A stretch of 64,000 bases of DNA from Hydrangea macrophylla. Taxonomy: Eukaryota > Streptophyta > Magnoliopsida > Cornales > Hydrangeaceae. Position 1 is the first letter of the stretch; every line of letters begins with the position of its first letter. A program made the translations under genes and the position numbers. The notes below the pieces were generated by a model that saw nothing but the letters and a program-made list of their open reading frames with translations, was not told the DNA's origin and ran no database searches. Positions 12,360 through 20,989 of this stretch are shown here, piece by piece. The stretch covers positions 12,986,001 through 13,050,000 of the forward strand of contig CM066990.1 in assembly GCA_033977485.1 (NCBI GenBank). The letters are read 5' to 3'.

Positions 12360-12788
12360 AACTCGGCTTAAAATTTTATTTTTGTTTTGTGATATTTGGG
12401 GTCTAAGGAGTCCGAATCTGACCTTACTCCATAGTGCGAAAAAAAAAAATTCCGAAAATTCCATTTTTTTTATGCTTTTGGAAACCTAGCCATCCGCGTT
12501 CGTTTTTAGTCGTGCTTTCAGCTTCCAAATTTGATTGGTCTAGTTTGGGTATGGATTGTTACTGAGAAATTCTAGTCATTGTTTGAGCAGTTTCATAAGA
12601 ACCGAGTGAGAATTACTACGAGTGGAAAAAGGCAAGAGTGGTGAGCACATAAGAGGGTAAAAGCCAAATTTATTTTCAGTTTAAACACGAGTGAACTTGA
12701 GTGATACATCCTAGTTGAGTGAAACACGTGAGCGAGAGTTGTGAGGTCCTGTATATTTTTTTATCTAATCTTTGTTTTGCAGCGAAAT
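11958..12788 (+). other. Gypsy-1 untranslated leader with candidate intron
   Basis: An 830-nt leader between the PBS and the gag ATG. It contains long A-rich runs (about 12250-12355) and short upstream ATGs. A donor-like CAG|GTTTAT at 11971-11979 and an acceptor-like TTTGTTTTGCAG ending at 12782, six bases before the ATG at 12789, would define an 809-nt leader intron. The same sites are present in Gypsy-2. Splicing is inferred from sequence only. Confidence 0.5.
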
Positions 12789-14410
12789 ATGGCCCATAAA
12801 GACGAAATTAATGCCGGGGAGGTTTCGGGAGAGACTGATCAGAAACTACTATTGGAGGCATTAATGGGTGAAATGAGGAGGGTATTGAGGACAGAGATGG
12901 AACAAGTTCATGAACGGTTAGATAGAGTAGAGAATGCACGGGTGGAGCAGCCACAAAACAATGCTCCTCATGGACGTAGAAGAGAGAGAGTTCAACCGAG
13001 GGGAGTGAGAGTTGAAGAAGAGGAGTATTTTTGGGGAGACTTTGAAGAAGAAAATGATCAGGAGTCAATAGATAATCATAGGAGATATGGTGGTCGGGGT
13101 AGAGAAGTTAGGTTTAGAGAAGCTAGGAACCGGGAAGATAATAATTTGGGTAGTATTAAGATGAAGATTCCTTCGTTTCAAGGGAAGAATGATCCGGAAG
13201 CCTATCTAGAATGGGAGAAGAAGGTAGAATTAGTATTTGATTGCCACCATTACTCTGAGGCTAAGAAGGTAAAACTTGCTGCCATTGAATTTTCTGATTA
13301 TGCTATCATTTGGTGGGATCAATTGGTGTTGAATAGGAGAAGAAATAGGGAGCGTCCAATAGAGACATGGGAGGATATGAAAACTGTGATGAGGAAGCGG
13401 TTCGTTCCAAGCTATTATTACCGAGAGTTATACAACAAGTTGCAAAGTTTGAGGCAAGGTAATAGGAGTGTGGAAGAATATTATAAGGAGATGGAAGTTG
13501 CTATGATTCGAGCGAATGTAGAGGAAGATCGAGAGGCTACAATGGCTAGATTCTTAGTTGGGTTGAATCGGGAAATTGCCAATGCAGTGGAATTGCAACA
13601 CTATGTTGAGTTGGAGGATATGGTACACATGGCTATTAAAATTGAGAATCAACTCAAGAGGAGGGGCAGCAGCACACGTCCAAGCCAAAATCCAAGCCAA
13701 AATTCCAATACATCCGCTTGGAAACCAAATAATTGGAAAAGAGATGAGAAGCAGCCTTTGATGAAGCCAAAAACTGAGCAAAAACAAGAGGTGGCCAGCC
13801 ATGGAAATCAAGGTAAATCCGATTCGTCTACTTCTCGGAACCGCGATATTAAGTGTTTTAAGTACCAAGGTAGGGGACACATAGCTAGCCAATGTCCGAA
13901 CAAGAGAGTTATGGTGTTACGAGATAATGGTGAGATTGAAACCGAAGATGAAGATGACAACGAATCTGTGCCACCATTAGAGGATGCCGATGATGAAGAG
14001 TATGCTGCCCAAGGGGATTTGTTAGTGGCAAGGAGAGCTCTAAATATGCAGGTTAAGGAAGATGATGAGGCACAACGGGAGAACATCTTTCATACGAGAT
14101 GTCATGTCAAAGATAAGGTGTGTAGTGTGATCATAGATGGGGGGAGTTGCACTAACGTTGCTAGCACAACTTTGGTGGAGAAATTAGGGCTGCCAACAAT
14201 CAAGCATCCACGACCTTATAAATTGCAATGGCTCAATGATAGTGGTGAAGTAAGGGTAACTAAACAAGTGTTAGTTTCTTTTCGTATTGGGAAATATGAA
14301 GATGAAGTTTTGAGTGATGTGGTTCCGATGCAAGCTGGACACTTGTTGTTAGGGAGGCCATGGCAATTTGATCGACGTGTTAAGCATGATGGTTTCACAA
14401 ATAAATACTC

Positions 14411-14651
14411 TTTTTTTTTTTTTTTTTTTTTTTCGGAAAATGGTAAATATATTCCAAAAAAGGGATGTACACATGTACAAGGGGCATACCCCAGGAAATA
14501 AAAAAAACAGAAGCACAGAGCATAAGGACAAGTGGAAAAACCACTAAAAAGGCCACTTTAGGCAACAAATAAAAAGGCAAGCTAAAGAATTTGCCAAGCA
14601 AAATACATCAGCATGGAGCCAAAATCAAGAAGACAACACAGTGAATGAAAA
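14411..14651 (-). promoter_or_regulatory. LINE-C 3' UTR with conserved hairpin motif and poly(A)
   Basis: Read on the minus strand, the UTR ends with CTGGGGTATGCCCCTTG (complement at 14478-14494), then TGTACATGTGTACA, a segment GGAATATATTTACC, and the A tail. GGGG-TATG-CCCC and TGTAC-ATGT-GTACA can each fold as a small hairpin. The same order of elements ends every LINE copy in the window, so it probably serves as the RT recognition or 3' processing site. Confidence 0.75.
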
Positions 14652-17600
14652 TCAGTGCCAATTAGCCAACAGGGCATCAAGTTGGTTGTGCCTTTTCCAT
14701 TTGATGTTGATTAGAGCATAAACTTGCGAGACAAAATTTTTCAGAAGTTGGTCTTTTGGAATGGAGGAGTTCTTGAAAATTCTGTTGTTCCGCTCCCTCC
14801 ATAAGCCATAAATGGACACTCCCAAGCAGATTCTGGGAATCATATGTTGGGGAGTGTTCCCTTTCCAATGCTGGGTCATCCAACTAACAGTGTTGTCCCA
14901 ATGAGTGCGATTCCAAGTCAATCCACATTTCAGCATTAATTCCTGCCAAATGAAAGAAGAGTAATCACATTCAAAGAAAAGATGGTTATGTGAATCCATT
15001 TGCCTAAGACAAAGAGAACATGCAAGTGGTCCAAGGGTAAACTGATAAATTCTATCCTGAGTTGCTAGCTTATTTTGAATGGCAAGCCATAAGATAAAAT
15101 TCTGTCTAGGGGTACTCCCTGAATACCAGACAAACTGGTGCCAAGGGACAGCTAAAGAAGTGGGTCTAATATGATTCCAAACATGGGAAAATATAAATTT
15201 CCCGTTTGGAGATGTTAGCCATTCAATTCTATCATGCAAACCAGAAGGTTTGTAAAAATCGACCAACAGGGCACGAACTTCATTAAGCCCAATTGAGTTT
15301 GATGCTGGCCAATGCCAATCAAGATCAGTGATAATAGTCTCTACTTTAGCAGTGGGAGCTATTGCAGCATCATAGGCAATTCTACTGGTATATTGCTCAA
15401 ATAAAGGACCACAAGGGAGCCAATTGTCAAACCAGAGGGAAGTATGAAGACCATTACCAACCTTATGCCTGATTAAAGGTCTAGCAATATTTCTAAGTTT
15501 CAAAAGCTTTCTCCAATACCAAGAGCAATGCCCGGAGGCTTTCACCTCCCAGAAGCTTTTGGATTTAATCATGTATAAGTGGATCCATTGCTTCCATAAA
15601 GAATTGTTTTGAGGATCAAGTAGATTTCCAATATGTTTTAAATTAAGCACAGTATTAGTAAGGAAAATATCCTTAAAACCAAGGCCTCCCTCACGCTTAG
15701 GTCTGCAAACACTAGCCCAAGCCACCTTGGTTCCATGGGCTTTATCAGTAGTGCCACTCCACAAAAATCTTCTCAACGCTTGATCCACCTGCTTAAGAAC
15801 ACTTTTAGGAAGAATGAACATACCAGACCAATACAGATGAATACCAGATAAAACAGAATGAATAAGTTGGGTCCTACCAGCAAAGGATAGGGATTTGGAT
15901 TTCCAAGAATTAATCCTGGAGCAAATTTTGGTGACAAGTTCCTCACAATGGTGTTTCCTTAATTTTGTGGTAATTAAGGGGACACCCAAATACTTCAAGG
16001 GAAGATTGCCCTTGGTAAAATGGAACTCACTAAGCATTTCCAGAGCCAAATTATCATCAATCCCAGAGAAAAAAAGACAACTCTTGGAGTTATTAGCTTG
16101 AAGTCCTGATAACTCATAAAATTGGTTCAAGGTATGTCTAATAACTTTGGCAGATTCCAAATCTCCATTTAAAAAAATAATTAAATCATCAGCAAAACAT
16201 AGATGCGAAATTTTCAATTTATCACATTTCCAGTGGAAAGAAAAGGAGCCATTTTGAATATTGAAATGTAGAAGTTGGCTAAGAGCGTCCATAATAATAA
16301 CAAATAGGTAAGGGGATATGGGATCCCCTTGTCTAAGCCCTTTTGCTCCTTCAAAATAACCAACAGATTCCCCATTAAAATTAATGGAGTATCGAGGGGT
16401 AGAGATACAAGCTTGGACCCATTTTCTCATCCTTGGAGGGAAACCCAAAATGTCAAGAAGATCAAAGAGAAAGTTCCAATTGACATTGTCATAGGTTTTC
16501 ATAAGATCAATTTTTGCAGCAGCCCTAGGTTTACCTCCACACTTATGATAGTCTCTCAAGAGGTCCTGTGCTAATAAAACATTATCACTAATTTTTCGAC
16601 CTTTAATAAAAGCAGATTGAGCTTGATCAATAAGAGAAGGTAGAACAATTTGAATTCTATTAGCTAAGATTTTGGAGATACATTTATAGATAGTATTACA
16701 GCAAGAGATGGGCCTAAACTCCCCCATCTTAGAGGGGTTAGGAACTTTAGGGATCAAGGCTATAATTGTGGCATTAGATTCTTTAAGCATTTCTCCTGTG
16801 GTAAAGAATTCAGTAATGGCTGAAATGATTTCATGGCCAACAGAGGCCCAGGAATTTTTAAAGAAAAAAGCGTTAAATCCATCAGGCCCGGGTGGTTTGT
16901 TATCATGCAAAGAGAAAAAAGTTTCCTTAATCTCTTCTGGAGTAGGCACCCTCTCAAGGTTAGGTAATAAATTTTCAGGAATCCTTTTATGAATAAAGGT
17001 TCTTAGACAGTCCATCCCTGGGTAATGATTTCTAGCTGGTGAGCCAAGTAGGTCTTGGAAATATCTAATAGCTTCAGTTTTTGCCTCTTCAATGTTACAA
17101 GTAAATTGACCATTAGGCTTTTCCAATTTAAAAATTCTTTTCCTATTCCTTCTGCCTTTGATAGAATGGAAGAAATAGCTAGAGTTTTTATCACCACATT
17201 CCAGCCATTGCAGCCTAGATTTTTGCTTAAGAGTTTCTTCTTCAATCCAACTTGTTTCAATTAAATTTGTCATACACACTTTATGTTTAGAAATAAGATA
17301 CGTGTCATGTGGGTTTTGAAGAAGCTCCGACTGGACTTTATCCAACTCCTCCCTAGCAATATCAGCATTAATTTTTTCCTTTCCAGCAATAAGTCTACTA
17401 AACTTTTTCAACTCATATTTAACAAGTCTAAGCTTATGACAGACTTGAAACTGGAGGGTGCCCCTTACACTAGTATTCCAAGCCTGTGAGACAGTTTCAG
17501 GGTATTGATCCAATTGGGTCCAGAAATTAAAAAATTTAAAGGACCTTCCCTTCCTTCTATCAATTTTTTCCACATAAGTAATTAGAGGGGAGTGATCAGA

Positions 17601-18278
17601 CGTACCTGGCTTATAAAAATGTGTATAGGAATCAGAAAAATTATCTAGCCATGCTTGATTAACCAAAGCTCTGTCTAATTTTCGTTGGGTGAAGTCAGGT
17701 TTACCAAACCTCCTGTTACACCATGTAAAAAATTCTCCAGAGTATCTCAGGTCAGTAACATTAAGTTGATTGACAAGATAGTTAAAATCATTAATATTCG
17801 AATTTAAGCAAGCATTAGTATCAGAGATTTCAGCGGTTTGTAACACAACATTAAAGTCACCCAAAATGATGTGATTAGGAGAGAATGTGCTATTGTTAAC
17901 TGATTGAAGAGAAGTCCAGAGTTCCTTTCTATCATTTCCATAGTTTGAACCATATACAAAAGATGCCTCAAATGAGATGCTTTTATCATCACTTTCAATG
18001 AAAGTATGGATAAGTTGGGAAGTGGATTTTAAAATAGAAACATGAACTTTATCCGGGTTCCAGCCAATCCAGATTCTCCCTACAGAATCAGGAGTGCTAT
18101 TTGTGACAAGATTCCAATCTTTAAAAATTTTTCTTTTAATTAAGTCCTCATTTGACTGTCTAACTTTGGTTTCAACAATACCAATAACATTAATATTATG
18201 TTGATAAATAAATTTAGCAACCTCAGATTGTCTAAAGGGTTGGTTGAGACCCCTTATATTCCAACAGCAAACAATCAT
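14652..18278 (-). CDS. LINE-C ORF2: endonuclease-reverse transcriptase, intact
   Basis: This 1208-aa protein would nick chromosomal DNA and copy LINE RNA onto the nick. An AP-like endonuclease spans about residues 1-235, with N7, E36, Y109, D141 and N143 (LGDFN) and D228/H229 (SDHS) all present. The RT spans about 500-760 with FRPISCC, the catalytic D591 in KIDLMKTYD, LRQGDPISPY and FADD at 695-698. A zf-RVT-like domain lies at about 1020-1100 (PRQNF...CSLCLRQMDSHNHLFFEC). No RNase H domain follows. Length matches LINE-E and LINE-B ORF2 once their insertions are removed (about 1206-1208). The ATG is set by the overlap with the ORF1 stop (TAATG). One oddity is Thr instead of the usual Ala in KTYD; it is not a catalytic residue. 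Confidence 0.96.
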   Translation of the reverse strand: MIVCCWNIRGLNQPFRQSEVAKFIYQHNINVIGIVETKVRQSNEDLIKRKIFKDWNLVTNSTPDSVGRIWIGWNPDKVHVSILKSTSQLIHTFIESDDKSISFEASFVYGSNYGNDRKELWTSLQSVNNSTFSPNHIILGDFNVVLQTAEISDTNACLNSNINDFNYLVNQLNVTDLRYSGEFFTWCNRRFGKPDFTQRKLDRALVNQAWLDNFSDSYTHFYKPGTSDHSPLITYVEKIDRRKGRSFKFFNFWTQLDQYPETVSQAWNTSVRGTLQFQVCHKLRLVKYELKKFSRLIAGKEKINADIAREELDKVQSELLQNPHDTYLISKHKVCMTNLIETSWIEEETLKQKSRLQWLECGDKNSSYFFHSIKGRRNRKRIFKLEKPNGQFTCNIEEAKTEAIRYFQDLLGSPARNHYPGMDCLRTFIHKRIPENLLPNLERVPTPEEIKETFFSLHDNKPPGPDGFNAFFFKNSWASVGHEIISAITEFFTTGEMLKESNATIIALIPKVPNPSKMGEFRPISCCNTIYKCISKILANRIQIVLPSLIDQAQSAFIKGRKISDNVLLAQDLLRDYHKCGGKPRAAAKIDLMKTYDNVNWNFLFDLLDILGFPPRMRKWVQACISTPRYSINFNGESVGYFEGAKGLRQGDPISPYLFVIIMDALSQLLHFNIQNGSFSFHWKCDKLKISHLCFADDLIIFLNGDLESAKVIRHTLNQFYELSGLQANNSKSCLFFSGIDDNLALEMLSEFHFTKGNLPLKYLGVPLITTKLRKHHCEELVTKICSRINSWKSKSLSFAGRTQLIHSVLSGIHLYWSGMFILPKSVLKQVDQALRRFLWSGTTDKAHGTKVAWASVCRPKREGGLGFKDIFLTNTVLNLKHIGNLLDPQNNSLWKQWIHLYMIKSKSFWEVKASGHCSWYWRKLLKLRNIARPLIRHKVGNGLHTSLWFDNWLPCGPLFEQYTSRIAYDAAIAPTAKVETIITDLDWHWPASNSIGLNEVRALLVDFYKPSGLHDRIEWLTSPNGKFIFSHVWNHIRPTSLAVPWHQFVWYSGSTPRQNFILWLAIQNKLATQDRIYQFTLGPLACSLCLRQMDSHNHLFFECDYSSFIWQELMLKCGLTWNRTHWDNTVSWMTQHWKGNTPQHMIPRICLGVSIYGLWRERNNRIFKNSSIPKDQLLKNFVSQVYALINIKWKRHNQLDALLANWH

Positions 18279-20989
18279 TAACGACGTTTATGTGTTTTTT
18301 TCCTCTTCCCCGAGGAGTTGCTATTTCGATTACGCACAATATGATTAGAATTACCTGAAGGAGAAGGGAAATTGGTTGTAGTAGTCTGACCTGGATCCAA
18401 CACTTGTTCTTGGGATTGATCCCCAGGGCTGTTCAGGGGAGTAGAAGAGTGACAGGAGTCCGATTTTGATTCATCCCCTAAGACTGGCCCCAATTCCCCA
18501 TCAACTGCTGCCTTGGAATTTGGATTAGCTTCACTGGTTAGTATTGCTTGATCAGTGTTAACTTCCATATTCTCCCTTTGTAAGGGGTGAGAGCAACCAT
18601 TTAGGCTCTGAGCTTCCACATCAGGGGTTTCTACAGTAGCAAGTACTTGAGATAGATTTAAGCCCCCATCTTCCAAGGATTTTGGAGGCACACTAGGTTC
18701 AACTTCTTCAATAACAGTAGCTCCTAAAGATGAGAATTTATTGCTATCAAAAATCACTTCCTTAGGCTCCTGCCTAGAGTTGTAACTATTAGAAGGACCA
18801 CTCAAAGTTGCACTTACTTTAGAGGAGTTAATCTTGCCTTTGCCTTTAAATTTCCATTCACCCTCATCTTGGTTCAAAGAACTTATATCTGTGTGTGGTT
18901 TGGGAATTTGGATAGGCATAGGAGCTCTAGGGATTTTAGCACAGTCATGTCCAAACCTCTTACACTTAGCACACCGGATTGGAGTCCACTGGTAATCAAC
19001 ACGAAGGTAGATTGGTTCTATCTCTCCAGTAATTGGATCTTCAAAATCAATAACAATTTCTTTCAGGAGCTCTTGGCTGGCATTCAACTCTATGCAAATA
19101 CGAGCATACGAAATCCTCCTTCCTTCTGCAGTGACTTTTGCAACATGCAAAGGTTTCCCTAAGGCACTTGCTATGTGGCTTAATCCCAGGGGATTCCAGA
19201 GTTCAAGAGGTATATTAGATATATGAACCCATACTGGGAGTGTGGATATAGATTCTCTGGACAGAGTAAGACCCGATTGCCATTTTCTCAGGATTATAGG
19301 TTGCCCACTCACATGCCAAGGGCCTCCTTCAAGAACTGCCAAGCTTTCTTCCTCAGTATGAAATTTAAAAAAGAAAAACCCTGAATCAGTGGCAACCATG
19401 TCATACATACCTTTTTTTCCCCACAATCTGTTAGTTGCATTTTTTACAAATGTAAATGGTAATTTCTTCCCTAAGAAGTAGCCAACCAGTGTATTTTGCC
19501 AAGCATGGCTGCCTTCTACATATACCTCTGTGGGAATGCGTAGATGACTTCCATGGGAACCTTCCCGAGGTTTAAAATATTTGAGCTTGAACCCTAAGGA
19601 GTTCTGCTGATTTACAAGTGAAGCCCAAGACTTTGTAGGGTTTGGGGATGCATTTGACAGGTTATCTGTGGGGGCCACACCACAAGTGGGCCCATAAGCA
19701 ACGTTGGATAGCCCTCCAGCTGGTGTAAGTGGGATAGCAGTGGAAGATTTCACGTGGTTCTGTGCATGGGAAGCCTCGGCGCCGGAATTTAAAGAAGCTG
19801 ACCAATTAGCCGAGCCAAGCACCAAATTCTGATCACAAGTAGAGCTTCTACCAGGTGGCAGACAAGAGGAAACGTGTAGTGGTGATACACTAGGACCATC
19901 ACGTGGGTTAGCTTTAGAGAGCTCAGTCAACAATGTACCAGAATTCACGGAAAAGCTGGCAGAGCCCATGTGCTCACTGTTAACAGTATGCAGTGGAGTG
20001 TGGATACCCACATTGTTACCGTTAGACATTGCACTGGTCTCACGCGCCTCAAACACATTGGGACGTGTATTGGGTAGTTTGGACAGATCAAACAAAGGAT
20101 GTGAAATTGTATTGGAGTCCGAAATATTAGGGTTTATACCAGCTTTTGGGTTTGTACCAATAGGGTTAGGGTTTGAATGGATCAGGTCCGGAAACTCAAC
20201 TTGTTGGAGATCAAATGAGGATATACCCTTGCCTTTGTCTTGAACCTTGGAAGTTAGCCTCAAACCAACTCCCTTGTCCTCAACATCTTCTTGATCCGAG
20301 CTACTAAAGTTAGCACCCGGGCAAATATCAAAAACTTCAAGCTGGGTAGATTGCCAATCTGTGCTATACCTGTTCATGGGCCTCATGCCTCCCCTTCTTC
20401 CATTGTTTCTAAAGGGAGTTCTACCAGCCTGAGATGAACCCCCACGAGATGGAAAATAGGTAGGAGGGGAGTGAAACTCCACCTTCTTTCTTTCCTGAAG
20501 ATCCGCAATTTGGTTTCTCAGTTGGGTATTTTCGTCCACAAGCTTGGAGTTAACCCTCAATGAAGCTTCATATCCAATCTTAAGTGGGTGATCCAGATTC
20601 AAGTCACCTTCGTCATTCTCACTGTCTCTGCCAACATCGGCAATAGCATTATAATGATCAACATTACATATTTCAGTACTAACTGCAATATTAGATTCAC
20701 CATCCTTCAATAAACTATCAGTAGTATTGAAGGTTGCTGAATCTAAGGAAGTATTTGTTGTGATAGCCTGTGAAGTCAGGTCCTCAATGGCCTTGGTTGT
20801 AGAAAGAGAATCTTGATCTAGAAAAGCAGCATTCATGTTTGAAACAGCATTAATGAACTTATGATCTTCAAGGCAAGTAGGTAGCAGATCATTAATATCA
20901 TTGAGAGGTGGAGGAGCATTGAGTGCTATCGGAGAGGATGGATTCGAATTTGCAGTTTTAAGAATTCGAATAGCTTTGTGTTTATCCAT
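18278..20989 (-). CDS. LINE-C ORF1: DUF4283/CCHC nucleic-acid-binding protein, intact
   Basis: This 903-aa protein is the presumed RNA-binding partner of ORF2. The N-terminal 130 residues are acidic and of low complexity. Residues about 137-168 (ASLRVNSKLVDENTQLR and on) form a coiled-coil-like segment suited to oligomerisation. A basic RG/G-rich patch follows (about 182-210), then a long Ser/Pro/Asn-rich linker. A DUF4283-like domain covers about 455-640 (NTLVGYFLGKKLPF, LEGGPWHV, PVWVHISNIPLELW). A short knuckle CAKCKRFGHDC lies at 673-683 with spacing C-X2-C-X4-H-X1-C. The C-terminus is the basic NSSGKRKKTHKRR, a tail conserved in the family. The start was chosen at MDKHKAIR, the first ATG after a 63-nt leader; the LINE-1 start is similar. 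Confidence 0.95.
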   Translation of the reverse strand: MDKHKAIRILKTANSNPSSPIALNAPPPLNDINDLLPTCLEDHKFINAVSNMNAAFLDQDSLSTTKAIEDLTSQAITTNTSLDSATFNTTDSLLKDGESNIAVSTEICNVDHYNAIADVGRDSENDEGDLNLDHPLKIGYEASLRVNSKLVDENTQLRNQIADLQERKKVEFHSPPTYFPSRGGSSQAGRTPFRNNGRRGGMRPMNRYSTDWQSTQLEVFDICPGANFSSSDQEDVEDKGVGLRLTSKVQDKGKGISSFDLQQVEFPDLIHSNPNPIGTNPKAGINPNISDSNTISHPLFDLSKLPNTRPNVFEARETSAMSNGNNVGIHTPLHTVNSEHMGSASFSVNSGTLLTELSKANPRDGPSVSPLHVSSCLPPGRSSTCDQNLVLGSANWSASLNSGAEASHAQNHVKSSTAIPLTPAGGLSNVAYGPTCGVAPTDNLSNASPNPTKSWASLVNQQNSLGFKLKYFKPREGSHGSHLRIPTEVYVEGSHAWQNTLVGYFLGKKLPFTFVKNATNRLWGKKGMYDMVATDSGFFFFKFHTEEESLAVLEGGPWHVSGQPIILRKWQSGLTLSRESISTLPVWVHISNIPLELWNPLGLSHIASALGKPLHVAKVTAEGRRISYARICIELNASQELLKEIVIDFEDPITGEIEPIYLRVDYQWTPIRCAKCKRFGHDCAKIPRAPMPIQIPKPHTDISSLNQDEGEWKFKGKGKINSSKVSATLSGPSNSYNSRQEPKEVIFDSNKFSSLGATVIEEVEPSVPPKSLEDGGLNLSQVLATVETPDVEAQSLNGCSHPLQRENMEVNTDQAILTSEANPNSKAAVDGELGPVLGDESKSDSCHSSTPLNSPGDQSQEQVLDPGQTTTTNFPSPSGNSNHIVRNRNSNSSGKRKKTHKRR

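Noticed and set aside
12243..12464. Phe-rich minus-strand frames in the Gypsy-1 leader
   Set aside because: They are translations of A-rich homopolymer runs.
12741..12788. Longer Gypsy-1 gag start 16 codons upstream of MAHKDEI
   Set aside because: The extension reads through a pyrimidine-rich, splice-acceptor-like leader. In Gypsy-2 the same frame has no ATG between the leader and MAHKDEI, so the conserved ATG is the better start.
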